A stretch of DNA of 29,865 nt from Firmicutes bacterium UBA4845 (GCA_002399975.1 DHER01000102.1:1-29865), one strand, 5' to 3'. Counted from the first letter of the stretch, positions 1-8,183 are shown. Numbers and translations are program-made. Notes: generated by a model from the sequence alone, not told the origin.

Positions 1-23
1 TCGGAGTATTCCGAGAGTCTTAA
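1..23 (+). CDS. Possible 3' end of an upstream gene (partial)
   Basis: One frame stays open from the window edge and ends at TAA 21-23, with final residues GVFRES. It lies 22 bases before the next start codon, which has its own Shine-Dalgarno site at 31-37. In corrinoid methyltransferase operons the gene before the corrinoid protein is often the substrate:corrinoid methyltransferase (MttB superfamily), so this may be its tail. The visible piece is far too short to identify. Confidence 0.25.
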
Positions 24-45
24 TAATTATAAGGAGGAAAAATAA

Positions 46-684
46 ATGCTGAATTTAGAAAAATTAACGCAGGCAGTAGGGGAATTAGAAGAAGATACGA
101 TATTTAAAATGTTAAATGAATTTGTAGCAGGTAATCCTTCAGAAGAGGAAGCATTAGCTGCTGTAACAGCTTGTCAGGAAGGCATGGAAATAGTAGGAGA
201 TTTATTTGATAAAGGAGATTATTTCGTAGGAGATCTTATCTTTGCAGGAGAACTACTGAAGGATGCCATAAATATCCTAAAGCCGGTAATTGGATCTAAG
301 CAAGAACATAAACTTGGATCAATAGTATTAGCAACTGTACATGGGGATCTTCATGATATAGGTAAAAATATATTTAAGAGCATGGCCGAGGCAGCCGGAT
401 TTGAAGTTCACGATTTAGGTATTGATCAACCGGTAAATGCAATTGTTGATAAAGTAAAAGAAGTAAAACCTGATATTGTTGGAATGAGCGGTGTACTTAC
501 CTTGTCTTTAGATTCTATGAAAGATACTGTTGATGGCTTAAAAAAAGCCGGGCTAAGAGACAATATAAAAATAATCATAGGCGGAAATCCTGTAACAAAA
601 GAAGCATGTAAAAATATCGGAGCAAATTCTTTTACTACAAATGCCGCAGAGGGTGTAAGAACTTGCCAAAAATGGGTAAGTTAA
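46..684 (+). CDS. Corrinoid (cobalamin-binding) methyltransferase protein, MtaC/MtbC/MttC type
   Basis: A 212-residue cytoplasmic carrier that holds a corrinoid cofactor and shuttles a methyl group between two methyltransferases. Residues 1-90 form the helical cap domain of the B12-binding family. The next part is the Rossmann-like B12 domain with the DxHxxG signature (GDLHDIGKNIF, about residues 102-112), whose His is the lower axial cobalt ligand in this family. The later SGVLTLS and GGNPV segments are also typical. The length is normal. The start has an ideal AAGGAGG (31-37). The methyltransferase gene starts 55 bases downstream, so the two are surely co-transcribed. The methyl donor (methylamine, betaine, methoxy compound or other) is set by a partner not in the window. 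Family assignment is secure; substrate is unknown. Confidence 0.93.
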   Translation: MLNLEKLTQAVGELEEDTIFKMLNEFVAGNPSEEEALAAVTACQEGMEIVGDLFDKGDYFVGDLIFAGELLKDAINILKPVIGSKQEHKLGSIVLATVHGDLHDIGKNIFKSMAEAAGFEVHDLGIDQPVNAIVDKVKEVKPDIVGMSGVLTLSLDSMKDTVDGLKKAGLRDNIKIIIGGNPVTKEACKNIGANSFTTNAAEGVRTCQKWVS

Positions 685-739
685 AATGGGAAAAATACAA
701 AGCTAAGTAAGATAAATAATACGCTTGGAGGTAAAATTT

Positions 740-1555
740 ATGATCATTATTGGAGAAAAAATTAATGGAATAATTCCTTCTGTAAAAAAAGCAATTAAAG
801 AAAAAAATGCAGAATTCATCAGAAATAGAGCCATTAAACAGTCTGAAGCAGGAGCAAATTATATTGACGTATGTGCAGCTACAGCTCCTGAATTAGAAGT
901 GGAGGCATTAAAGTGGTTAATTGATATAGTACAGGATACAGTAGATATTCCAATTTGTATTGACAGTCCCAACCCATTCTTTTTAAAAGAGGTACTTCCT
1001 CTTATTAAAAAACCTGGCCTAATTAACTCTGTAAATTTAGAAAAAATACCAGGAACTGATAAAGATAAATGTGATATTATTTTCCCTCTTATTGAAGGAA
1101 CTGATTGGGGAATAATAGCTTTGACTTGTGACAGCAAACACGGCACTCCACAAGACGTAGCTACAAGGGTTGAAATTACAAAAAATATAGTTGAAAAAGC
1201 AAAAAAATATGGAATTGCCTTAAATAAAATACATATTGATCCATTAGTAATGGCTCTTTCAACAGATAATAATTCTTTTCTTAATTTCATTAAAAGTATA
1301 AAAGAAATTAAGGCAATTTACCCTACTATCAAAGTAACATCTGGACTTAGTAATATTTCTTTTGGTATGCCTGCAAGAAAGATCATCAATCAAAATTTTA
1401 TGACTTTAGCAATTTATGAAGGTATGGACTCTGCTATTATGGATCCTTTAGACAAGGGAGTTATGAGTTCAATATTTGCTACTGAAGCTCTTCTTGGAAG
1501 AGATAAGCACACCAGAAAATTCTCAACCGCCTTCCGTAAAGGAAGGATTGTGTAA
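740..1555 (+). CDS. Methylcorrinoid:tetrahydrofolate methyltransferase (MtgA/AcsE-like, pterin-binding fold)
   Basis: A 271-residue TIM-barrel enzyme of the pterin-binding (dihydropteroate synthase-like) family. It is expected to move the methyl group from the upstream corrinoid protein to tetrahydrofolate, feeding one-carbon metabolism. Supporting motifs are the N-terminal GEKINGI, the central ICIDSPNP strand-loop that contacts the pterin in relatives, and GLSNISFGMP near residue 210, characteristic of AcsE/MetH-like methyltransferases. A TTG at 725 is in frame, but GGAGG at 727-731 overlaps it and sits 8 bases before ATG 740, so 740 is the start. The direction (methyl to or from folate) is inferred from the operon; AcsE itself runs folate to corrinoid. 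A hairpin follows at 1570-1600. Confidence 0.88.
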   Translation: MIIIGEKINGIIPSVKKAIKEKNAEFIRNRAIKQSEAGANYIDVCAATAPELEVEALKWLIDIVQDTVDIPICIDSPNPFFLKEVLPLIKKPGLINSVNLEKIPGTDKDKCDIIFPLIEGTDWGIIALTCDSKHGTPQDVATRVEITKNIVEKAKKYGIALNKIHIDPLVMALSTDNNSFLNFIKSIKEIKAIYPTIKVTSGLSNISFGMPARKIINQNFMTLAIYEGMDSAIMDPLDKGVMSSIFATEALLGRDKHTRKFSTAFRKGRIV

Positions 1556-1569
1556 ATGTGTAAAACAAA

Positions 1570-1600
1570 CAGTATTCGACATTTAATCTGTCGAATACTG
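1570..1600 (+). terminator. Hairpin downstream of the methyltransferase operon
   Basis: There is a perfect 12-bp inverted repeat (1570-1581 with 1589-1600) with a 7-base loop, 14 bases after the methyltransferase stop. The following bases are T-rich only after a short gap, so termination is likely but not textbook. Confidence 0.6.
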
Positions 1601-1758
1601 CAGCCTTAAAATTATTTAAAAGTCGACTTTAGGTACAATACAAAAATCAGAAATATTCCCAACATTTCATGGTGCCTTTTTACTACTTAATTATATAAAA
1701 TAGTTTATCTATTCATACAGTTCTAAAAATCTAGCATTAATATAAAATATACAGATAA

Positions 1759-2931
1759 TTATAATACTTTATCATTTTTATATACAACTTTGCCGTTTAT
1801 AATCGTCATTGACGTTTCATAATATACATCCGATAATGGATTCCCTTTAAATATTGCCAAATCTGCATCCTTTCCTGTCTCAATGCTTCCTACCCTTTTG
1901 GAGATACCTGCAATTTCGGCAGGATTGATTGTTATAGCCTTCCATGCTTCCTTTTCGGGAAGCCCGGCTTTCACTGCCATTCCGGCGCACATAGGTATAT
2001 GCTGAATAGGAATAACACTGGAATCGGTTATTATGGCAATTTTCAGACCAGCATCAAATAATATCTTCGGTGTATCAAAACTTTTGTTTTTAAGCTCATA
2101 CTTGGAACGGGAACCAAACGTGGGTCCGATCAAGCATGGTTTTCCGGCCTTTTTTAATTCATCAACAATCAAATGTCCTTCTGTACAATGATCCAATGTA
2201 ATATCCAAATCAAATTCCTTGGCAATCCTAAGTGCCGTAAAAATATCATCAGCTCTGTGAGCATGTGCCTTTAAAGGAATTTCCTTTCTCATGACAGGCA
2301 GCAAAGCTTCAAGTTTCATATCAAAATCAGGTTTCTTTTCAGGCTCCTTCTTTGCCGCTTCCAAATCATCCATGTACTGCCTGGCTTCAAATAATGTTTC
2401 TCTCAAAAGTGCTGCAATTGCCATTCTCGTAACCGGAGACTTATGCTCCTCATCATAAACTCTTTTTGGATTTTCGCCAAAAGCAATTTTCATCGCAACA
2501 GGGTCTTTTATAACCATGTCGTCGACTCTTCTGCCATATGTTTTCATGGCAAGGAATGTACCTCCCATAACATTGGCACTTCCCGGACCTGTTACAGCTG
2601 TGGTTACGCCGCCTTCAACCGCATCACAAAATCCCTGGTCCATAGGGTTGATTGCATCTATTGCTCGTAACTGAGGAGTTATGGGATCAGTATCTTCGTT
2701 TCCGTCATCCCCTTCAAATCCTATGCCTTCTTCCCACATGCCTATGTGACAGTGACCGTCGATTAGCCCAGGAGTAATCAAAAAACCTTTTGCATCTATA
2801 ATTTCCGTACCCTCGGGTATATTCAGGTTTTTCCCTACCTCTTTTATTTTGCCTTCTTCAATAATTATTTGTCCGTCAGATATATCTTCTCCCGTCATAG
2901 TCTTAATAAAACCATTTATAACAGCTAACAT
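1759..2931 (-). CDS. Metal-dependent amidohydrolase (imidazolonepropionase-like)
   Basis: A 390-residue cytoplasmic hydrolase of the amidohydrolase superfamily. The small N-terminal beta domain ends in the classic ITPGLIDGHCHIG, where H60 and H62 would bind metal. AHAHR (H223, H225) and LDHCTEGH (H248) supply further ligands, and ITDSSV near residue 305 carries the catalytic Asp. The C-terminal VGSIETGKDADLAIFKGNPL returns to the beta domain, as in dihydroorotase and imidazolonepropionase relatives. A strong GGAGGGG lies just before the ATG. It is 41 bases downstream of trpS and probably shares its transcript. The exact substrate (cyclic amide, peptide derivative or similar) cannot be read from sequence. 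Confidence 0.88.
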   Translation of the reverse strand: MLAVINGFIKTMTGEDISDGQIIIEEGKIKEVGKNLNIPEGTEIIDAKGFLITPGLIDGHCHIGMWEEGIGFEGDDGNEDTDPITPQLRAIDAINPMDQGFCDAVEGGVTTAVTGPGSANVMGGTFLAMKTYGRRVDDMVIKDPVAMKIAFGENPKRVYDEEHKSPVTRMAIAALLRETLFEARQYMDDLEAAKKEPEKKPDFDMKLEALLPVMRKEIPLKAHAHRADDIFTALRIAKEFDLDITLDHCTEGHLIVDELKKAGKPCLIGPTFGSRSKYELKNKSFDTPKILFDAGLKIAIITDSSVIPIQHIPMCAGMAVKAGLPEKEAWKAITINPAEIAGISKRVGSIETGKDADLAIFKGNPLSDVYYETSMTIINGKVVYKNDKVL

Positions 2932-2972
2932 TTCCCCTCCATATAAAACAATTTTTATAATAATATATTTAA

Positions 2973-3974
2973 TTACTTTCTTGGTATAAAACCAACTTTT
3001 TTATAAGCTTTCCTAAGAGTTTTTCGTGCAACCTCTTCAGCTTTTTCGTCCCCGTATAAATAAATTTTTTCCAAATAATCTTTGTTTTTTAATAAGTAAT
3101 TTATTTTTTCCTGAAGGGGTTTTAATTCACTGATTATAACTTCCGCCACATCATCTTTAAACTGAGCATATCCTTTTCCCTCGTAAGAAGCAACTATATC
3201 ATCAGGTGTCTTGCTGGTTATTTTAGAATAAATATTTATTAGGTTCTTCACTCCGGGCTGATCATTGCTGTATCTGACAACACCTTCTGAATCTGTTACT
3301 GCTTTTTTTAATTTTCTTCTTATTGTATCCGAATCGTCCATGAGCATTATAAATGCATTCTCATTTGAATCAGATTTTGACATTTTGCTTTCAGGATCTT
3401 GAAGGCTCATTATTTTCGCACCGTCCTTTGATATGTACGCTTCAGGTACATTGAACGTATTACCGAAACGATTATTGAATCTTTGTGCTATATCCCTTGT
3501 AATCTCTAAATGCTGCCTTTGGTCTTCACCAACGGGCACTAAGTCAGCCTGATACAATAGTATGTCTGCAGCCATCAATACAGGATAATTAAAAAGTCCG
3601 GCAGGTATTGAGCTGCTTTCAAGCTTCCTGGATTTTTCTTTAAACTGAGTCATCCTTCCCAGTTCTCCATAATACGTAAAACAGTTTAATAACCAGCCAA
3701 GTTCTGCATGAGCTGATACATGGGACTGTATAAACAAGGTAACTTGTTCAGGGTCCAGCCCTGCCGCAATGTAGTTGGCAAGAATTTCAAGGGTATTTTT
3801 CCTTAAATTCTTCGGTTCTTTCGGTACAGTAATGGCATGCATGTCAACTACACAATAATAACAGTCATACTTACTTTGAAGCCTTACCCAGTTTTTAAGC
3901 GCCCCTAAATAATTTCCCAATGTAAGCGACCCCGACGGCTGCATACCGCTGAATATTACCTTTTTGTTTTCCAT
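2973..3974 (-). CDS. trpS: Tryptophanyl-tRNA synthetase
   Basis: A 333-residue class I aminoacyl-tRNA synthetase that charges tRNA-Trp. The N-terminal FSGMQPSGSLTLGNYLGAL holds the HIGH-equivalent region, and SKMSKSDSNEN holds the KMSKS loop. Also visible are YPVLMAADILLY and VPVGEDQRQHLEITRDIA, hallmarks of bacterial TrpRS. A longer reading from 4007 adds 11 residues but has no ribosome site; AAGAGG (3981-3986) lies 6 bases before ATG 3974, which starts MENKKVIFSG, so 3974 is chosen. It has its own promoter at 4055-4083 with an overlapping palindrome. No T-box leader is present, although T-boxes are common for trpS in Firmicutes. Confidence 0.97.
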   Translation of the reverse strand: MENKKVIFSGMQPSGSLTLGNYLGALKNWVRLQSKYDCYYCVVDMHAITVPKEPKNLRKNTLEILANYIAAGLDPEQVTLFIQSHVSAHAELGWLLNCFTYYGELGRMTQFKEKSRKLESSSIPAGLFNYPVLMAADILLYQADLVPVGEDQRQHLEITRDIAQRFNNRFGNTFNVPEAYISKDGAKIMSLQDPESKMSKSDSNENAFIMLMDDSDTIRRKLKKAVTDSEGVVRYSNDQPGVKNLINIYSKITSKTPDDIVASYEGKGYAQFKDDVAEVIISELKPLQEKINYLLKNKDYLEKIYLYGDEKAEEVARKTLRKAYKKVGFIPRK

Positions 3975-4047
3975 ATGATACCTCTTATAATTTATAATAT
4001 AAAACAAGCTTTCCGGCCTATAGAAACGAGAAAGCCCGCAAAATTCT

Positions 4048-4074
4048 AAAATTGATTATACTATAATCAATTTT
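4048..4074. repeat. 13-bp perfect palindrome over the trpS -10 region
   Basis: The arms 4048-4060 and 4062-4074 are perfect reverse complements around a single central base at 4061. The palindrome covers the -10 box and the expected start site of the trpS promoter, so it could be an operator. It also puts a TATAAT on the plus strand (4062-4067). No known repressor site is recognised. Confidence 0.6.
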
Positions 4075-4083
4075 ATTTGTCAA
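4055..4083 (-). promoter_or_regulatory. SigmaA-type promoter of trpS
   Basis: On the minus strand TTGACA (4078-4083) is followed after exactly 17 bases by TATAAT (4055-4060), both perfect consensus. Transcription would start near 4048, giving a leader of about 74 bases before ATG 3974. In that leader a GCTTTC...GAAAGC stem (about 4008-4035) could form. Confidence 0.85.
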
Positions 4084-4149
4084 AATTTTTCAAGCTTGTA
4101 TTTGTGGAAATAAGAACGTTAGTATCAATCAACTGCCAATCACAGGAGA

Positions 4150-4284
4150 TTACTTTTCAAATTCAACTGTTTGGCCATTAATTTCATTAGGTACAATAGA
4201 ATTAAGTTCAACAAGTTTTTCCGTGTTATAAAATATGGTGAACTAATCTTCAAAATTACTGCCGCCTGTGAGGGATAAAACGAT
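4150..4284 (-). pseudogene. Possible decayed reading frame of unknown origin
   Basis: Between trpS and brnQ the minus strand carries protein-like sequence broken by stops and frame changes. From 4284 to 4246 one frame reads IVLSLTGGSNFED, then a TAG (4243-4245). The same frame then continues with FTIFYNTEKLVELNSIVPNE and ends at TAA 4150-4152. A neighbouring frame just upstream reads MLIVKKLEIQAVNRF. The composition looks like real coding sequence, but no family is recognised and chance cannot be excluded. The rest of the 4008-4433 gap holds the trpS and brnQ promoters. Confidence 0.3.
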
Positions 4285-4339
4285 TTACAGCCTGAATTTC
4301 TAATTTTTTCACAATTAACATAAAAATTTAAAAATTTCC

Positions 4340-4368
4340 TTGCATTTGATTTTAGTTGAATGTACAAT
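4340..4368 (+). promoter_or_regulatory. SigmaA-type promoter of brnQ
   Basis: TTGCAT (4340-4345), a 17-base spacer and TACAAT (4363-4368) lie about 65 bases before the brnQ ATG, and no other good -35/-10 pair was found there. Confidence 0.65.
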
Positions 4369-4433
4369 ATGAAGAAATTCTATTTTTTAACTATGGAATT
4401 ATTTTTAAATTATAACAGATAGGAGGAGCATAA

Positions 4434-5801
4434 ATGCAAAAAAAATTACCTTTTTCATCAAATGTACTTATAGGTTCAATGTTGTTTGGACTGTTTTTCG
4501 GTGCCGGAAATATAATTTTTCCAATTCATATGGGACAAGAGGCCGGAGCAAACATTATACCTGCAACAATCGGTTTTTTAATAACAGGAGTTGGACTTCC
4601 GTTTTTAGGTGTTGTAGCAATTGGAGCATCTAAAAGTGATGGATTATTTGATTTAGCCAGCAGGGTTCACCCTGTTTACGGGTATATCATTACAGTTTTA
4701 TTGTACCTGACTATAGGACCTTTCTTCGCACTTCCGAGAACAGGAACAGTTTCTTTTGAAGTAGGGATTGCACCTTACATATCAGATGAACATATGGCCT
4801 TTGCACTTGCAGTATTTACTGTGTTGTTTTTCTCGGCAGCATTGTTTTTTGCCTTGCGCCCAAATAAAATACTGACATGGGTTGGAAAAGTTCTAACTCC
4901 ATTATTTTTAGTGTTCTTAGGTGCTTTAATCCTAATGAACTTTTTAAAACCTATGGGAAGTATCAGTTCTGCCCCTGTAAATGGAATATATGCAACATCA
5001 CCGTTTTTTAAAGGGTTTACTGAAGGGTATAACACTATGGATGCATTGGCTTCACTTGCCTTCGGCATAATTGTGGTTCAGAACATAAAAGGACTGGGAA
5101 TTGAAGAACCCGGCAATATTGCACTGCACACTGTAAAAGCAGGCATCATTACTATAATACTTATGTCTGCAATATACGCAAGTCTTTCATACTTAGGAAC
5201 AACAAGCATTTCACAGTTTGAGATGTCATCAAACGGAGGAATTGCAATGGCACAGATTTCACGTTATTATTTTGGGAACTTCGGCAGTATTCTCTTGGCA
5301 TTAATCATAACCATAGGATGCCTAAAAACGGCAATCGGCTTAATCACTGCCTGTGCAGAAACATTTAGTAAAATATTCCCAAATACATTTAGTTACAAGG
5401 TATATGTTATTATATTCACTGTATTTGCAAGTTTTGCTGCTAATTTAGGTTTAACGCATCTTATTTCTTTTTCTATACCTATATTGATGTTTTTATATCC
5501 TTTAGCAATAGCAATAATAATATTAGGATTAATCTCGCCTCTATTTAAAGACAGGCAAGTCGTATATGTGACAACTACATTATTTACAATTATTGTGAGC
5601 TTTGCCGATATGCTCAACGCAATGCCTGATGGTATAAAAAACCTAGAATTTGTACAAAATATTCTTAGCTTTTATAAAAATAACCTGCCGCTTTTCGAAC
5701 TTGGAATGGGCTGGGTTATACCGATGGCAGCAGGATTAATTATAGGACTTATAATATGTGCAGTTACAAATACTCGTGAAATTCAATCTAAAAAACAGTA
5801 A
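4434..5801 (+). CDS. brnQ: Branched-chain amino acid transporter (LIVCS family)
   Basis: A 455-residue integral membrane symporter for leucine, isoleucine and valine, driven by Na+ or H+. The N-terminus MLFGLFFGAGNIIFPIHMGQEAG is a strong BrnQ signature. About twelve hydrophobic segments follow. DALASLAFGIIVVQNIKGLG and the segment TIGCLKTAIGLITACAETF match the conserved middle of the family. The length is typical. AGGAGGA precedes the ATG and a promoter lies at 4340-4368. It appears monocistronic, ending in a strong inverted repeat that starts inside its stop codon. No leader attenuator or T-box was seen. Confidence 0.95.
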   Translation: MQKKLPFSSNVLIGSMLFGLFFGAGNIIFPIHMGQEAGANIIPATIGFLITGVGLPFLGVVAIGASKSDGLFDLASRVHPVYGYIITVLLYLTIGPFFALPRTGTVSFEVGIAPYISDEHMAFALAVFTVLFFSAALFFALRPNKILTWVGKVLTPLFLVFLGALILMNFLKPMGSISSAPVNGIYATSPFFKGFTEGYNTMDALASLAFGIIVVQNIKGLGIEEPGNIALHTVKAGIITIILMSAIYASLSYLGTTSISQFEMSSNGGIAMAQISRYYFGNFGSILLALIITIGCLKTAIGLITACAETFSKIFPNTFSYKVYVIIFTVFASFAANLGLTHLISFSIPILMFLYPLAIAIIILGLISPLFKDRQVVYVTTTLFTIIVSFADMLNAMPDGIKNLEFVQNILSFYKNNLPLFELGMGWVIPMAAGLIIGLIICAVTNTREIQSKKQ

Positions 5802-5852
5802 TTATAGAAACTCAGGACAGTCGAAATGGCTGTCCTGAGTTTCTATAATTAC
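5798..5852. terminator. 23-bp perfect inverted repeat, bidirectional terminator
   Basis: The arms 5798-5820 and 5830-5852 are perfect complements with a 9-base loop. The left arm includes the brnQ stop codon (TAA 5799-5801). Read on the minus strand, the stem is followed by a run of six T (complement of 5791-5796), so it can terminate the convergent gene at 5870; on the plus strand the tail is less T-rich. Confidence 0.75.
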
Positions 5853-5869
5853 ACAATCAATTTAACACA

Positions 5870-6559
5870 TCACATAGTGTTATCGTTAGTTTTTTTTAGC
5901 TGATAATACCCTGCGGACGAAACTGCAAGAGAACTAAGTGCATCCACAATTATATCTTTCATCGTATCTTTAAGTGCATCTCTCCCAATTAGCGGAATTC
6001 CGTTTTCCAGAGTATGCTTCTGCATGTTCAAAGAAAAGATACCGTCTGCAATAAATTCATAAATTTCCCATATTGCTCCAGCTGTCATCGCAAAGCAAAA
6101 AGCAAACATTGCAACAAAAAACGGGCTTAAGTTCACATAACTGCGGTCATTTAAAAAGCTTACTACATAAAACCCCATAGCTCCCAGCATAGCTCCGCTA
6201 AACGCATGCAATATTGTATCCCAGTGAGGTATTACGTAATAAAAATTCCGCACTTCTCCTAAATATATTGCACAATAAAGGAAAATTAAATATACAACCT
6301 CCATATTATTCGGTATGTCTATAGAGAACTTATGCTCAATAATTGACGGAAGCATCATTACAATCAGTCCTAATACACACTGAATAAGCATTAAAGTATA
6401 ATCACTTTTAACTTTTACATGAGATTCAGTTTTCACAGGTTCTGAAGGTGCCCTTATTATTCCTATTATTGTATAAACAATAGATAACAGGAGAGTAATA
6501 AAAAGAAACCACCCCATTATATTTCTCCAGTTTCTTTTCTTTCTCTCTTTTTTTATCAT
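5870..6559 (-). CDS. YjdF/DUF2238-like integral membrane protein
   Basis: A 229-residue membrane protein. A basic N-terminus leads into a first membrane helix (about 14-34), followed by about five more hydrophobic segments. Three motifs typical of the YjdF/DUF2238 family are visible: HWDTILHAFSGAMLGA, AGAIWEIYEFIADGIF and DTMKDIIVDALSSL. These place His, Asp and Glu residues at membrane edges. The biochemical function of the family is unknown. An AGAGGA lies shortly before the ATG. It runs in the same direction as the CobS-like gene upstream but about 100 bases away, so co-transcription is possible, not certain. Confidence 0.75.
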   Translation of the reverse strand: MIKKERKKRNWRNIMGWFLFITLLLSIVYTIIGIIRAPSEPVKTESHVKVKSDYTLMLIQCVLGLIVMMLPSIIEHKFSIDIPNNMEVVYLIFLYCAIYLGEVRNFYYVIPHWDTILHAFSGAMLGAMGFYVVSFLNDRSYVNLSPFFVAMFAFCFAMTAGAIWEIYEFIADGIFSLNMQKHTLENGIPLIGRDALKDTMKDIIVDALSSLAVSSAGYYQLKKTNDNTM

Positions 6560-6656
6560 AATTTTTCCTCTTTTTTATCAATAAGTCTGTGCATTACAGT
6601 CATGACTGAATATTTCGGCTATAGCAATTCATAATATTCATAATGTTATTCCAATT

Positions 6657-7358
6657 TTATATTTTTAGCAAACATGTTATTATTAAAAACAGCAACTGAG
6701 CAATTTCTATTATAGTACCTTCTATTGAGCTGGGAAAAAGCTTGATCTTTTCATCAAGAATACTAACAGCCATGATGGACAGTATGTAGGTTAATGACAA
6801 TGGAATGACCAGCTTGTAATTAAAAATAGAAGCTATGAAAAATGAAATTGCAAAAGCAGCTGCAACATGGTACTTGCCACAGTATTTTATTATTGTAGTG
6901 TTATCTTTGTTCCTGTTTATAATGGGACTTACTATTATGAGACAGCTATATCCCGTAACAGCCATAACAATTAATGCAGATGAAGGGACAATACTGAAAA
7001 GTGAAAAATACATTAAATTAATTAATACAATTCCTATTATACCTGATAACTTATCAGATTGATTCTTTGGTTTTATGTAATAGTTAAATGTTGTATAGGT
7101 ATCTCTCATGTTTATAGTCTTGGTTATTATATTATAATATGAAAGAATCAGTACACTTACAAAAAATCTATCATAAAAAACTTTCAGGAGGGAAATAAGG
7201 AATGCAGCAAATCCAACGGCAAACCCTATTAAAGGCAAAGCAAAAATCCCGTTTTTGTAATCACCTTCACTTGTTTCTGCGTATACGGTAATATCAATAC
7301 AGGTATATTTTCTTAACATTAAAACAATGCCTATAACAATACTTCTTAAATCAGACAT
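6657..7358 (-). CDS. Degenerate CobS-like integral membrane protein
   Basis: A 233-residue protein of about six hydrophobic segments. The layout resembles CobS (adenosylcobinamide-GDP ribazoletransferase, final cobalamin assembly). GIFALPLIGFAVGF matches the N-terminal PLVGLLIG region. KLSGIIGIVLINL matches the region after the conserved KDSRIG motif. SSIEGTIIEIAQLLFLI matches the C-terminal GD..GA..E....L segment. However, the conserved HLDGLADTxDG cluster is replaced by INMRDTYTTFN and most of the acidic catalytic residues are gone. It may be an inactive paralogue with a new role, or a decaying gene kept in frame. Similarity was judged by eye, so the family call is tentative. Confidence 0.5.
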   Translation of the reverse strand: MSDLRSIVIGIVLMLRKYTCIDITVYAETSEGDYKNGIFALPLIGFAVGFAAFLISLLKVFYDRFFVSVLILSYYNIITKTINMRDTYTTFNYYIKPKNQSDKLSGIIGIVLINLMYFSLFSIVPSSALIVMAVTGYSCLIIVSPIINRNKDNTTIIKYCGKYHVAAAFAISFFIASIFNYKLVIPLSLTYILSIMAVSILDEKIKLFPSSIEGTIIEIAQLLFLIITCLLKI

Positions 7359-7493
7359 ACTTGTACCCTCTTCATCTCCATCTATTATATCACATATAAA
7401 AAATTAATAAATCCTTAATTCTTATGGACATTTCTATTTTAGAACCTTCGATCCACAAGGTATAATGAACTTAAATCCTATCAGAACTAACTG

Positions 7494-7973
7494 CTATTTA
7501 TGATAAGTTTCTCCGGAAATAATTTTAAACGCTCTGTAAATTTGCTCCATCAATATAACTTTAAAAAGCTGGTGAGGGAATGTCATTTTTGAAAAAGAAA
7601 GCCTAAAATCAGCAGCGTTCAGCACATCATGGGACAGTCCATTACTACCGCCGATTATAAATGCTATGTCCGGTCTTCCGTCAATTGCCAATGTATCTAT
7701 TTTTTTCGCAAGCTCTTTTGAACTTAATTGTTCCCCTCTAATGTCAAGTGCAAAAACATAAGAAGCTTTAGGAGTTTTATCTAGAATTTTAATTCCTTCT
7801 TTTATTTTAGCCTGTTCTATTTCGGACTGAGAAAAGCCTTCGTCTGCTCTCTCGTCAAGGATTATTTTTTCTGTCAGCCTGCAAAATCGTGATAGTCTTT
7901 TTTTATATTCTTTTATTGCATCCGTGAAAAATTTTTCTTTTATTTTCCCTACTGAAATTATTGTAATATTCAT
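7494..7973 (-). CDS. rlmH: 23S rRNA (pseudouridine-1915-N3) methyltransferase RlmH
   Basis: A 159-residue SPOUT-class methyltransferase that methylates pseudouridine 1915 in helix 69 of 23S rRNA, using SAM. MNITIISVGKIKEKF at the N-terminus, the central ALDIRGEQLSSKELA, and the C-terminal FIIGGSNGLSHDV, SKMTFPHQLFKVILMEQIYRA and terminal YHK are diagnostic. Full family length. It is 135 bases upstream of the CobS-like gene on the same strand. Confidence 0.97.
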   Translation of the reverse strand: MNITIISVGKIKEKFFTDAIKEYKKRLSRFCRLTEKIILDERADEGFSQSEIEQAKIKEGIKILDKTPKASYVFALDIRGEQLSSKELAKKIDTLAIDGRPDIAFIIGGSNGLSHDVLNAADFRLSFSKMTFPHQLFKVILMEQIYRAFKIISGETYHK

Positions 7974-8183
7974 ATGTTCACCATAAAAAACAGTATTTTA
8001 TAAACTATTATCATTAAAAGGTATACTAAATATTATTCTACAAGTTTATTCTTAATTTCAATCATATCATTATTATAATAATATAACAATAAAAAATATA
8101 GACATGTCGTAACACTTTATACCTACCGGAATATTATATTAATGAGCTTGGCTCAAAATTCAAAATAGAATAAGGTGTTATGA

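Noticed and set aside
859..1290. 143-codon open frame on the minus strand
   Set aside because: Antisense to the methyltetrahydrofolate-type methyltransferase, which has clear family motifs; no ribosome site or recognisable domain.
3975..4047. T-box riboswitch in the trpS leader
   Set aside because: The leader is only about 74 bases, and the conserved T-box sequence and terminator/antiterminator pair are absent.
4140..4367. 75-codon minus-strand frame as an intact small gene
   Set aside because: No ribosome site, Leu/Lys/Asn-rich end of low quality, and better protein-like sequence lies in another, broken frame; treated as decayed sequence instead.
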